Of a stretch of DNA of 64,000 nucleotides, positions 8,787 through 16,948 are shown one piece after another (positions within the stretch are counted from its first letter, which is position 1; every line of letters begins with the position of its first letter). A program made the position numbers and the translations under genes. This DNA comes from Leucobacter edaphi (GTDB lineage: Bacteria; Actinomycetota; Actinomycetes; Actinomycetales; Microbacteriaceae): positions 372,001 through 436,000 of the forward strand of contig NZ_JAEHOI010000002.1 in the NCBI RefSeq assembly GCF_016522535.1. The letters are read 5' to 3'. The notes under the pieces are model-generated. The model had not been told where the DNA came from. It made no database searches and worked only from the letters and a program-made list of their open reading frames with translations.

Positions 8787-10223
8787 ATGCAAGACACGAT
8801 GAAGAGGCGGATCGTACGCCTCGGGGCGAGTGCCCTGGCCGCGGGAGTCGCGGTCCTGGGGATCGCGCTCCCCGCGAGTGCGGCGCCGGCGAACATCGAC
8901 CCGAACGCCGATGTCACCCTGACCCTGCACAAGTACGAGCAGCCGGGGGCGGGGAACCTCGGGCCGAACGATGGCACGGAGATCCCGAACCCCAGCGGCA
9001 CGCCCCTCGAGGGGGTCGAGTTCACCTTCCAGAAGGTGACGAACATCGATCTCCTCACGAACGAGGGCTGGGCCGCCGTCGACGGGCTGAAGGCCTCCGA
9101 CGTTATGGGCGACCCGGCGAAGTACCCGCTCGGCAACGAGATCGTGCGGGTAACCGACAACGCGGGCAAGATCGAGCTCGCGAAGCCCGACGTCGAAATT
9201 GGCCTCTACCTCGTCCGTGAGACGGCAAGCGGGCCGAACCCGATCGTCGAGCCCGCGGTGCCCTTCCTCGTGGCGCTTCCGCTCCCCAGCCCGACCGGCG
9301 ACGGAACGTGGAACGCGAACGTGCACGTGTACCCGAAGAACGCGCTCTCGACCATCACGAAGACGGTCGATGACTCGGACGCTCAGAAGATCGGCGACGC
9401 CGTCACCTGGACGATCGAGGCCGGAGTTCCGACGCTGCCGGAAGGCACGTCGTACACCTCCTACCAGGTCTCCGATTCGCTCGATCCGCGCCTCGGGTTC
9501 CAGTCCATCGCACTGACGCTCGTGGGCAACACGACCACGAATCTTGTGGCGGGCACCGACTACACGCTGACCGCGCCGGCCACCGGCGCCTCCGGCGACG
9601 TTCGGGCCGACTTCACCGCGGCGGGCCTCGCCAAGCTGGCGACGGCTGGTGCTGGCGCGAAGGTGCACGCTGAACTCACCACCACGATTCTCTCGCTCGG
9701 CAACGGCAACATCGAGAACGAGGCGACCGTGTTCATCAATGATCCGAAGAACGGGCACACCTCCGAGCCCGCCGTCACCCACTGGGGCGGACTGAAGATC
9801 CTGAAGTTCGCGGACGGCGACGAGAGCAAGACTCTCGCGGGCGCCGAGTTCAGCATCTACGCGGTCGATCCCGCGCAGAACCCGGGCGCAACGCCGATCC
9901 TCACCCAGGTGACCACGGACGCGCAGGGCATCGCACTCGTCGAGGGCCTGAAGGTGGGCAGCTACTGGCTCGTTGAAACGAAGGCCCCGGCCGGCTACGA
10001 GCTCGACGCGACGCCGATTCGCGTGGACGTGACGGCGGGCTCGATCACCGACGCGGTCATCGTGAAGGTGGCGAACACGCAGGTTCCGCCGTTCACCCTG
10101 CCGCTGACCGGTGGTCAGGGAACCGCGCTCTTCGTCATCGGTGGCGGCGCACTGCTCGCCGCGGCCGCAACCGCATTCCTCATCGCGCGCCGGCGCCGTA
10201 CCCGGCTCGTGAGCGAGGAGTAA
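8787..10223 (+). CDS. LPLTG-anchored major (backbone) pilin, SpaH/EbpB type
   Basis: A 478-residue secreted protein with a signal peptide ending at ASA-AP (about 32). A pilin motif WNANVHVYPKN (about 175-185) carries the lysine (K184) that class C sortases join to the next subunit. An isopeptide D2-type middle domain follows, then a Cna-B domain with E-box YWLVETKAPAGYEL and the sorting signal LPLTG (438-442), a hydrophobic helix and an RRRR tail. Motif and sorting signal together mark it as the polymerising shaft subunit. The ATG at 8787 has a purine-rich site (GAAAGGGA) upstream. An ATG at 8733 overlapping the previous stop (ATGA) is an alternative start. Confidence 0.9.
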   Translation: MQDTMKRRIVRLGASALAAGVAVLGIALPASAAPANIDPNADVTLTLHKYEQPGAGNLGPNDGTEIPNPSGTPLEGVEFTFQKVTNIDLLTNEGWAAVDGLKASDVMGDPAKYPLGNEIVRVTDNAGKIELAKPDVEIGLYLVRETASGPNPIVEPAVPFLVALPLPSPTGDGTWNANVHVYPKNALSTITKTVDDSDAQKIGDAVTWTIEAGVPTLPEGTSYTSYQVSDSLDPRLGFQSIALTLVGNTTTNLVAGTDYTLTAPATGASGDVRADFTAAGLAKLATAGAGAKVHAELTTTILSLGNGNIENEATVFINDPKNGHTSEPAVTHWGGLKILKFADGDESKTLAGAEFSIYAVDPAQNPGATPILTQVTTDAQGIALVEGLKVGSYWLVETKAPAGYELDATPIRVDVTAGSITDAVIVKVANTQVPPFTLPLTGGQGTALFVIGGGALLAAAATAFLIARRRRTRLVSEE

Positions 10224-10228
10224 GACCG

Positions 10229-11230
10229 GTGGGCAGGCGGGTGAAAGAGTCCCCCCACCCGATCCCGCCTGCTCATCGGGCCGAGGAACTATTCCCCGGC
10301 CGACCGGCCGACGACGATGACCAGTGTCCTCCGCGTACCACCCCCAGGACGCGGAGGACCGGCCCCAAATCGTCGTCGGCCGGTACCCCCTCCGGGGGCT
10401 GGCTGAACGTCGTCCTCGCGGGGATCGTCCTCATGGGCGTTCTGCTCATGCTGTACCCGCCGGCCTCGAGCTGGTTCTTCGCGCTTCGCGAGAGCGCCCT
10501 CGTCGATGCGCACGTCGAGCAGGTCGACAAGATTCCGAAGCAGAAACTCCAGGAGATCAAGGAATCTGCCGCGAAATACAACGGGACGCTCACGCACGGG
10601 CTCATCGTCGACCCCTTCGGAACCGCGACCGAACAGGCGGCCCTCGACGACGACGCGAGGCGATACCTCGCGGAGCTCGATCCCGCGGGCAACGGGATCA
10701 TGGCGACCATCACCATCCCGCGCCTCGGCGTGAAACTCTCCGTCTCGCACGGCGCAACCGACGCGGTCCTGCGCGCGGGAGCCGGCCACATCTACGGGTC
10801 ATCGCTGCCGATCGGGGGGCCGGGAACCCACTCCGTGCTCACCGCGCACTCAGGCATTCCCGAGGCCGAGCTCTTCACGGAACTCCACAAGCTCCGAGAC
10901 GGCGACGAGTTCACGATCGACGTGCTCGGTGAGACGCTCACCTATCGTGTGTCCGAGAGCAAGACCGTGCTTCCGACGGACATCTCCCAGCTCGGCGTGG
11001 TCCCCAATCGTGACCTCGTCACCCTGATCACCTGCACCCCGATTGGGATCAACACCCACCGGCTTCTCGTTCACGCCGAACGGGTGCCCACCGCACCGGA
11101 GTCCGCCGGGCACTCCCGCGAATCGGGTGTTCCTGTGCCCTGGTGGATGGCGGGCGTCGGTGCCGGAGCGGCACTGTTCACCTGGACGCTCGCTCGCGCC
11201 ATCCGCGCCCAGCGGCACCGGGAAAGCTGA
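10229..11230 (+). CDS. Class C (pilus-assembly) sortase
   Basis: A 333-residue membrane transpeptidase that polymerises pilins. It has an N-terminal cytosolic region, a membrane segment (about 58-77), a lid-like DPF motif (128-130), catalytic H207 in TAHSG, C269 in TLITC and R278, and a second C-terminal membrane segment (about 308-325). The lid and two membrane anchors are class C hallmarks. The GTG start lies five bases after the backbone pilin stop, with GAGGAG about eight bases upstream. It is the only sortase in the locus; a housekeeping sortase for wall attachment must lie elsewhere. It should act on LPLTG; whether it also accepts the LPEAG signal is open. Confidence 0.92.
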   Translation: MGRRVKESPHPIPPAHRAEELFPGRPADDDDQCPPRTTPRTRRTGPKSSSAGTPSGGWLNVVLAGIVLMGVLLMLYPPASSWFFALRESALVDAHVEQVDKIPKQKLQEIKESAAKYNGTLTHGLIVDPFGTATEQAALDDDARRYLAELDPAGNGIMATITIPRLGVKLSVSHGATDAVLRAGAGHIYGSSLPIGGPGTHSVLTAHSGIPEAELFTELHKLRDGDEFTIDVLGETLTYRVSESKTVLPTDISQLGVVPNRDLVTLITCTPIGINTHRLLVHAERVPTAPESAGHSRESGVPVPWWMAGVGAGAALFTWTLARAIRAQRHRES

Positions 11231-11231
11231 G

Positions 11232-11304
11232 TGCCCCCGGCAGGATTCGAACCTGCGACCAACGGATTAGAAGGCCGTTGCTCTATCCACTGAGCTACGG
11301 AGGC
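11232..11304 (-). tRNA. tRNA-Arg (anticodon TCT)
   Basis: The minus strand folds as a complete cloverleaf of 73 bases. The acceptor stem is GCCTCCG/CGGGGGC with one G-T pair and discriminator A. The D arm is GCTC/GAGC, the anticodon loop CTTCTAA (anticodon TCT) and the T arm GCAGG/CCTGC with TTCGAAT. The last pair of the anticodon stem is a C-T mismatch. CCA is not encoded. It reads AGA, a rare codon in this GC-rich genome. Confidence 0.95.
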
Positions 11305-11371
11305 GACGCATCGAGCGTACACCGTGAGCGGCCCCGCCCTCGCACGCCGAGGCCCAGTCGGGATTCCGGCG

Positions 11372-11400
11372 TTGCGATCGCCGCACCGTAGAGGTACAGT
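11372..11400 (+). promoter_or_regulatory. Promoter for the membrane protein/TetR pair
   Basis: TTGCGA (11372-11377) and TACAGT (11395-11400) are separated by exactly 17 bases and lie about 30 bases before the start at 11430. This is one of the clearest sigma-70-type promoters in the window. Confidence 0.55.
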
Positions 11401-11429
11401 CGTGCTAAATCAATTGGAGGGGTGGTCAC

Positions 11430-12041
11430 ATGATCCTGGCAGCGATTGTCGCGTGTGAAGTCGCGTTTTGGATCGTGCTCGTCGGCGGCCTGTCCGCCCG
11501 GTACCTGGCGCGAAAACCTCGTCTCGGAGCGGCACTCCTGCTCCTCGTCCCGGTCATCGACGTCGCGCTGCTCAGTCTCGTCGCGATCGACCTTCTCCGA
11601 GGCGCGACGGCCTCCTGGGAACACGGCCTCGCGGCGATCTACCTCGGCCTTTCCGTTGCCTACGGTCGACGCATGGTTGCCTGGGCCGACGTGCGCTTCG
11701 CGCATCGGTTCTCCGGGGGTCCCGCCCCGGAGCAGCTCACGGGCAGGCGCTACACCGTGGCGTGCTGGCAGAACGTCGGCAGGACGGTGATCATGGTCGT
11801 GATCGCCGCCGCGGTGCTCGGGGGACTGATCCTTCTGGTTTCGGACCCCACGCGCACCGCCGCGCTGTCCGACTTCTTCCGGGTCCTCGGGATCATCTTC
11901 GCGATCGACTTCCTCTGGGCGGTCGGCTACACGATCTGGCCGAAGCCGGATGCGCCAGCGACCCACGGTGAGTCCTCGGATCGTGAGGTGTCCGTTCACG
12001 CCGCGAGTGCGGGGGAGCGAGGCCCGGGAGCGGGGAGCTGA
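11430..12041 (+). CDS. Integral membrane protein of unknown function
   Basis: A 203-residue protein with about five hydrophobic segments (residues 1-21, 31-55, 65-80, 111-133 and 147-168) and a Ser/Glu-rich soluble tail. I do not recognise a characterised family; it loosely resembles small actinobacterial membrane proteins next to TetR regulators. GGAGG lies about eight bases before the ATG. Its TGA overlaps the ATG of the TetR gene (TGATG), so both come from one transcript. The TetR protein probably controls this pair, and the membrane protein may be its functional target. Confidence 0.75.
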   Translation: MILAAIVACEVAFWIVLVGGLSARYLARKPRLGAALLLLVPVIDVALLSLVAIDLLRGATASWEHGLAAIYLGLSVAYGRRMVAWADVRFAHRFSGGPAPEQLTGRRYTVACWQNVGRTVIMVVIAAAVLGGLILLVSDPTRTAALSDFFRVLGIIFAIDFLWAVGYTIWPKPDAPATHGESSDREVSVHAASAGERGPGAGS

Positions 12042-12679
12042 TGCCCAGGCGGATCGATCACGGCAAGCGCGACGAGGAGATCGCGGATGCATCGCTTCGG
12101 GTGCTCGAGCGCGAGGGGCTCGCCGGGCTGTCCGTGCGAAAGGTGGCCGAGGAGGCGGGGATCGCCCCGGCATCCCTGCGGCGCGCGTTCCCCACCCAAC
12201 AGGCGCTGAGAGATCGCTGCCTCGAGATCATCGAGGAGCGGACCACCGCGCGCATCATGGCGAGTTCTGCGACGGGTCGCGCTCGCGTGGAACACCTGTT
12301 GGCTCAGCTCCTCCCGGTCGACGGCGAACGGCGTCTCGAGCTCATCGCCCAATTGCAGCTCAGCATGCTCGCCCTGACCGACGAGCGCACTCGCGGGGCA
12401 GCGGAGCGATTGAGCCAGGGTGTGCAGCGAGCGTGCGTCGCGGCGATCACCCTGCTCGCGGACGCCGGAGAATTGAGTGCCGACCGCGACCCGTCACTTG
12501 AGGCGGAACGCCTGCGCGCCCTCCTCGACGGGCTCGCGATGCGGGGTGTGTGGGCCAACTCCGCCATCGATGGCGAGGGGCTCACGCGGGTGCTGGGTGC
12601 CCATCTCGACGAGCTCGCGCTCCCCGCAGCACGGACCGCACAGGCCGCGCCGCGGGCCGAGGACCCGAGCGGGCAGTGA
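12041..12679 (+). CDS. TetR family transcriptional regulator
   Basis: A 212-residue regulator. Residues about 10-60 form the TetR helix-turn-helix: KRDEEIADASLRVL, then GLAGLSVRKVAEEAGIAPASL. A variable all-helical ligand domain follows. The ATG overlaps the stop of the membrane protein gene upstream, so expression is coupled. The ligand cannot be inferred. No separate promoter is seen. Confidence 0.88.
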   Translation: MPRRIDHGKRDEEIADASLRVLEREGLAGLSVRKVAEEAGIAPASLRRAFPTQQALRDRCLEIIEERTTARIMASSATGRARVEHLLAQLLPVDGERRLELIAQLQLSMLALTDERTRGAAERLSQGVQRACVAAITLLADAGELSADRDPSLEAERLRALLDGLAMRGVWANSAIDGEGLTRVLGAHLDELALPAARTAQAAPRAEDPSGQ

Positions 12680-12711
12680 GGCCGCACAGCTCGAGCATTC
12701 CGCGCGAGCGA

Positions 12712-13287
12712 TCAGCCCTTCGCGGCCTTCGCGGCCGCCTTCGCAGCGCGCTTGGTCTCGCGCACCTTCGCGAGCGTCTCAGGTGAGGTGATGTCGGCAA
12801 CGGACCGGAAGCTGTCCTCCTCGCCGTACGGGGTGGACGCCTCGCGCCAGCCCGCGCCGTCGAACCCGCACTGCTTCCCGAGCAGCGCCAGGAAGATACG
12901 CGCCTTCTGATCCCCGAAGCCGGGCAGCGCCTTTAGCCGCTTGAGTACCTCGCGCCCGTCAGGATCCCCATCCGTCCAGATCGCGGCGGCGTTTCCGTCC
13001 CACTTCTCCACGATCGCGGAGGCGAGCGACTGCACCCGCTCCGCCATCGAGCCGGGGAAGCGGTGCACCGCGGGCGTCTCCTTGAACGCCGCGGCGAACG
13101 CCTCAGGATCGGCGGCCGCGATGTGCGCGGGAGTGACCTCGCCGGTGCGCTGCTCGATTTTGAGCGGCCCCGAGAACGCGAGTTCCATGGCGACCTGCTG
13201 ATCGAGCAGCATGCCGATCAGCAGGGCGAAGGGGTTCTCGCTGAGCAGGTGGTCCGCGGCGGCGTCATCGGTGAGGTGGAGCTCCAT
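12712..13287 (-). CDS. HhH-GPD-type base excision DNA repair protein
   Basis: A 191-residue protein of the uncharacterised actinobacterial HhH-GPD family (TIGR03252-like). The helix-hairpin-helix is LPGFGDQKARIFLALL (121-136), and the N-terminal helical region includes LLIGMLLDQQV. The catalytic aspartate or lysine of classical glycosylases is not evident at the usual spacing, so the substrate is unknown. An Ala/Lys-rich tail ends the protein. The ATG at 13287 was chosen because the frame upstream runs into the region of the divergent hydrolase gene. Confidence 0.82.
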   Translation of the reverse strand: MELHLTDDAAADHLLSENPFALLIGMLLDQQVAMELAFSGPLKIEQRTGEVTPAHIAAADPEAFAAAFKETPAVHRFPGSMAERVQSLASAIVEKWDGNAAAIWTDGDPDGREVLKRLKALPGFGDQKARIFLALLGKQCGFDGAGWREASTPYGEEDSFRSVADITSPETLAKVRETKRAAKAAAKAAKG

Positions 13288-13431
13288 GCCACCCAGTATT
13301 GCACCGCGAGTGTCATCGCATGCTGTGCTGATGGAGAGCCGTTGGAACAACTCTCCGCCTGGAGAACCGTGCGGGAAGGCGGTGCTCGATGCCGTCGGCT
13401 GGCCCACGGGCACTTGGTTAGTCTGTGTGTA

Positions 13432-14280
13432 ATGACTGCTGAAAGTTTCAGACTCGACACGGCGACCGCGCCCATTGCCGTCCGTGTTTGGGGTGATGGC
13501 CCAGCTATCGTGCTCGTCCCTGGAGGGCTGCAGACGGCAGCAGATTTTGACCGGCTCGCCTCGCATTTAGCAGGTGACTTCACAGCGATCGCGGTTGATC
13601 GTCGCGGACGAGGCGACAGCCGTGATCTCCCGCCGTTGGGCGGCCTCGACGCCGAGGCTCATGACATCCTCGCCGTGACACGGGCGTTCGATGCCCAGTT
13701 GCTGTTTGGCCTGTCGAGTGGCGCTCTCATCGCGCTCAGGGCTGCGGAACTTGCATCGGAGGATCTCGATGCCGTCGTGCTCTACGAACCCCCGCTCGCA
13801 ACTCCGGAATATGCGAACGATTTTGATTGGATTGATGACGTTGGGGAGTTGCTCAACGCTGGTCGATGCGTCGATGCCCTCACGCTGATGATTGAAGTCA
13901 TCGCTGACCACCCGATCGTCCGGTTGCTGCCGCGCAGCGTTCTGCGTTTCGCATCGAAGGTTGCAATCCGATTCGGCAGGAGCGCGAACGGTGATCCGCT
14001 ATCGGTAATTGTTCCCACATTTGCGCAGGACGCGAGGGTGGTTCAGGAGGCTCGCGAGACTGCTCGGCAGTTGCCCGCGGGCAAGACCCGGTTCTTGCTC
14101 GTAAATGGTGATCGCGCCGCCGAACCCCTTGTTGGCGCACTCGACGCCCTCGACCGAAGCCTGCCCTCTACCGAGCGCCGCACCCTTTCACGGGTGGGCC
14201 ACCTGGGCGCTGTAAACGGCGGGAAACCGGCAAGAGTCGCCGTGCTGCTCAGAGAGTTCTTTGCGCGATCCGTGCAATAG
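13432..14280 (+). CDS. Alpha/beta hydrolase
   Basis: A 282-residue alpha/beta-hydrolase fold protein. The nucleophile elbow is GLSSG (S95), the oxyanion-region glycines are VPGG (29-32), and the terminal VGHLGAV supplies the likely catalytic His. The substrate is not predictable. TAGTCT (13419-13424) lies seven bases before the ATG with no Shine-Dalgarno sequence, fitting a leaderless transcript. The gene is visibly poorer in GC and uses more A/T-ending codons than its neighbours, suggesting later acquisition. Confidence 0.85.
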   Translation: MTAESFRLDTATAPIAVRVWGDGPAIVLVPGGLQTAADFDRLASHLAGDFTAIAVDRRGRGDSRDLPPLGGLDAEAHDILAVTRAFDAQLLFGLSSGALIALRAAELASEDLDAVVLYEPPLATPEYANDFDWIDDVGELLNAGRCVDALTLMIEVIADHPIVRLLPRSVLRFASKVAIRFGRSANGDPLSVIVPTFAQDARVVQEARETARQLPAGKTRFLLVNGDRAAEPLVGALDALDRSLPSTERRTLSRVGHLGAVNGGKPARVAVLLREFFARSVQ

Positions 14281-14611
14281 CAACACCAATCAGGAAGTCT
14301 CATGCGTGCACGAGAAGCGTGTTTGCTGAGTCAATAACGCGGAGAGGTGAAAAGCACGTGTTCAGTTCGGTGAACTCCTGATAGCTGGCTCAGCGAGTTT
14401 TACACCGCGAAGGTGAACGACGGGGCGATGTCGCCAGAACGCCCCCGATCCTGATCAGTTCCGAGATGACGAGAATTCGATGGCAGCGAGCGCAATTGCA
14501 ATCTCGCGACAGTCGCTTTCGGTCAGATGGCGTGCAAACGGCTTTTGGGAATGCGGGAACCGGATCGGGCCGAACACGAACGCCAGGCCCAATTTGCCTC
14601 ACAACAACCGA
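14281..14611. other. Gene-free stretch between hydrolase and isocitrate lyase
   Basis: About 330 bases with no ORF that resembles a protein on either strand. The short frames present are Arg/Ser-rich and lack ribosome sites. Composition is similar to the low-GC hydrolase gene, so the two may have arrived together. Only the aceA terminator at its right edge is recognisable. Confidence 0.5.
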
Positions 14612-14651
14612 CGAGGGCGGGGCCCAGGCTTTCGCCCGAGCCCCGCCCTCG
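14612..14651 (-). terminator. Terminator of aceA
   Basis: Perfect 11-bp inverted repeat CGAGGGCGGGG (14612-14622) / CCCCGCCCTCG (14641-14651) with an 18-base loop, just after the aceA stop. On the minus strand it is followed by GTCGGTTGTTGTG, a weak T-rich tail. Confidence 0.7.
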
Positions 14652-14666
14652 CGGAGCGGATGATCC

Positions 14667-16259
14667 TTAGAACTGGTTCATCGTGTTGTCCTTGCCGCCG
14701 GCCTTGAGGGCCGCGTCGCCGGCGAAGTACTCCTTGTGGTTGTCACCGATGTCGCTGCCGGCCATGTTCTGGTGCTTGACCGTCGCGATGCCCTCGCGGA
14801 TCTCGCGGCGCTGCACGTCGCGGACGTAGGTGAGCATGCCCTCGTCGCCGAAGTAGCCCTTGGCGAGGTTGTCGGTCGACAGCGCCGCCGTATGGTAGGT
14901 CGGCAGGGTGATGAGGTGGTGGAAGATGCCGGCGCGGGCGGAGCCGTCGCGCTGGAAGGTGCGGATCTTCTCATCGGCGATCTCGGCGAGCTCGGTGCCG
15001 TCGTACTCGGTGCTCATGAGCTTGTCGCGATCGTATGCGGACACGTCCTTGCCGGCCTCGGCGAGCGCGTCGTATGCCTGCTGACGGAAGTTGAGGGTCC
15101 AGTTGAACGAGGGGCTGTTGTTGTAGACGAGCTTCGCGTTCGGGATCTCCTCGCGGATGCGATCGACCATCGAGGCGATCTGCTCGACGTGCGGCTTCTC
15201 GGTCTCGATCCAGAGGAGGTCAGCGCCGTTCCTGAGGGAGGTGATGCAGTCGAGGACGCAGCGGTCCTCGCCGGTGCCCTTGCGGAACTGGTAGAGGTTG
15301 CTCGCGAGGCGCTTCGGGCGGAGGAGCTTGCCGTCCCGCTTGATGACGACGTCGCCGTTGCCGAGCTCGGCCTCGGAGATCTCCTCGACGTCGAGGAACG
15401 AGTTGTACTGGTCGCCCAGGTCGCCCGGGGTCTGGGTGACGGCGAGCTTCTGGGTGAGGCCTGCGCCGAGCGAGTCGGTGCGGGCGACGATCACGCCGTT
15501 GTCGATGCCGAGCTCGAGGAAGGCGTAGCGGACCGCGTTGAGCTTCGCGATGAAGTCCTCGTGGGGGACCGTGACCTTGCCGTCCTGGTGGCCGCACTGC
15601 TTCTCGTCGGAGACCTGGTTCTCGATCTGGATCGCGCATGCGCCAGCCTCGATCATCTTCTTGGCGAGGAGGTAGGTGGCCTCCGGGTTGCCGAAGCCGG
15701 CGTCGATGTCGGCGATGATCGGGACGACGTGGGTCTCGAAGTTGTCGATCTGCGACTGGATGAACTCGACCGCGGTCTCGTCGCCGGCGACGCGTGCGTC
15801 GTCGAGCTGCGTGAAGAGGAGGTCGAGCTCGCGGGCGTCGGCCTGGCGGAGGAAGGTGTACAGCTCCTCGATGAGCGCGGGGACCGAGGTCTTCTCGTGC
15901 ATCGACTGATCGGGGAGGGGGCCGAACTCGGAGCGGAGCGCCGCGACCATCCAGCCGGAGAGGTACAGGTAGCGCTTGTTCGTCGTCTTGAGGTGCTTCT
16001 TGATCGAGATCAGCTTCTGCTGGCCGATGAAGCCGTGCCACACGCCGAGCGACTGCGTGTAGACGGAGGAGTCGTTGTCGTACTCGGCCATGTCGCGGCG
16101 CATGATGTCCGCGGTGTACTGGGCGATCTCGAGGCCGGTCTTGAAGCGATTCTGCGCCCGCATACGTGCGACGTACTCGGGGTTGATCGCATCCCACGCG
16201 CTGCCGTTCTCCTCCTTGAGGGCCTGCACTGCCTCGATGTCCTGCTGGAACGCGCTCAT
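14667..16259 (-). CDS. aceA: Isocitrate lyase (long form)
   Basis: A 530-residue glyoxylate-shunt enzyme that splits isocitrate into glyoxylate and succinate. The active-site signature is K220-Q-C222-G-H224, with IIADIDAGFG (181-190) for metal binding. The length is about 100 residues more than the short ICL1 form, typical of the long subgroup. Malate synthase is not in the window. It ends with a clear hairpin terminator. Two GGGGTAC repeats lie 51-74 bases before the start, possible regulator sites. Confidence 0.95.
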   Translation of the reverse strand: MSAFQQDIEAVQALKEENGSAWDAINPEYVARMRAQNRFKTGLEIAQYTADIMRRDMAEYDNDSSVYTQSLGVWHGFIGQQKLISIKKHLKTTNKRYLYLSGWMVAALRSEFGPLPDQSMHEKTSVPALIEELYTFLRQADARELDLLFTQLDDARVAGDETAVEFIQSQIDNFETHVVPIIADIDAGFGNPEATYLLAKKMIEAGACAIQIENQVSDEKQCGHQDGKVTVPHEDFIAKLNAVRYAFLELGIDNGVIVARTDSLGAGLTQKLAVTQTPGDLGDQYNSFLDVEEISEAELGNGDVVIKRDGKLLRPKRLASNLYQFRKGTGEDRCVLDCITSLRNGADLLWIETEKPHVEQIASMVDRIREEIPNAKLVYNNSPSFNWTLNFRQQAYDALAEAGKDVSAYDRDKLMSTEYDGTELAEIADEKIRTFQRDGSARAGIFHHLITLPTYHTAALSTDNLAKGYFGDEGMLTYVRDVQRREIREGIATVKHQNMAGSDIGDNHKEYFAGDAALKAGGKDNTMNQF

Positions 16260-16309
16260 TCTGTGTCCTTTGCGTCTGGGCTTCCGGCCGCGGTCATTGC
16301 GTGCCGGTT

Positions 16310-16333
16310 GGGGTACTTCCTACTTTGGGGTAC
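16310..16333. promoter_or_regulatory. Tandem GGGGTAC repeats upstream of aceA
   Basis: GGGGTAC occurs at 16310-16316 and 16327-16333 in the same orientation, 17 bases apart start to start. Paired G4T (or AC4) stretches about 12-13 bases apart are the described binding pattern of the corynebacterial acetate regulator RamA. Whether this organism has a RamA-like protein is not known from the window. Confidence 0.35.
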
Positions 16334-16439
16334 CCGGGACACCCACGCCCGGCGTTTCCGGGGGTGAAGATTCCCGTTATTTCTGCTTTATGGAAGTTTG
16401 AGGCGTTGGATCAGGGGTTGCGGCCGGGAAAAAGCACGA

Positions 16440-16474
16440 AACGGGCCCCGCGGAGTGAATTCCGGGGGCCCGTT
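16440..16474 (-). terminator. Terminator of the pepN-mscS-globin operon
   Basis: A perfect 10-bp inverted repeat AACGGGCCCC / GGGGCCCGTT (16440-16449 / 16465-16474) lies downstream of the globin stop. On the minus strand a TTTTT run follows about six bases later. Confidence 0.75.
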
Positions 16475-16498
16475 CCGTGACGCGGTGGAGCGCTCGCG

Positions 16499-16948
16499 CT
16501 AGTCGAAGCGGTTCACCATCGCGAGCGCGGCTCGCTCGATGTAGTCGCGGAAGGCCGCGTCGTGCATGGGCGGCAGCTCCGCGGCGTCGAGGGCCGCGTG
16601 CATGTGCCGCAGCCAATGCTCCTTCGCCTCGGGGGTGACGGGGAACGGGGCGTGCCGCATGCGCAGGCGAGGATGGCCCCGCTCCTCGGAGTACGCGGTC
16701 GGTCCTCCCCAGTACTGCTCGAGGAAGGTGCGGAGGCGCCACTCGGCCCCCTCCCAGTCCTCGTCGGGGTACATGGGGGCGAGCACCTCGTCCTCCCGAA
16801 CCCGTCGGTAGAACTCGGACGCAATGCGCTCGAAGGTGGGGGTGCCGCCGACCTGCTGCCAGAGCGTCTCCGTCACGGCGTCGCCCTGTTCGCCGGAGCG
16901 GAGGGTGAGTCGCGGTGCCGGGGGCCCCGCCTGCTCGTTCTCGCTCAC
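16499..16948 (-). CDS. glbO: Group II truncated hemoglobin (trHbO type)
   Basis: A 149-residue truncated globin with an N-terminal extension. Visible features are the FYRRV helix-B region with Tyr, the conserved YWGGP after helix E, the proximal His in RMRHAPF, and a helix-G Trp in KEHWLRHM. Group II globins of actinobacteria bind O2 and are linked to membrane respiration or redox protection. The GTG start overlaps the mscS stop (GTGA on the minus strand), placing it third in a pepN-mscS-globin operon. Confidence 0.9.
   Translation of the reverse strand: MSENEQAGPPAPRLTLRSGEQGDAVTETLWQQVGGTPTFERIASEFYRRVREDEVLAPMYPDEDWEGAEWRLRTFLEQYWGGPTAYSEERGHPRLRMRHAPFPVTPEAKEHWLRHMHAALDAAELPPMHDAAFRDYIERAALAMVNRFD

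Noticed and set aside
14390-14602. 70-codon minus-strand frame
   Set aside because: Arg/Ser/Cys-rich composition and no start signals; looks non-coding.
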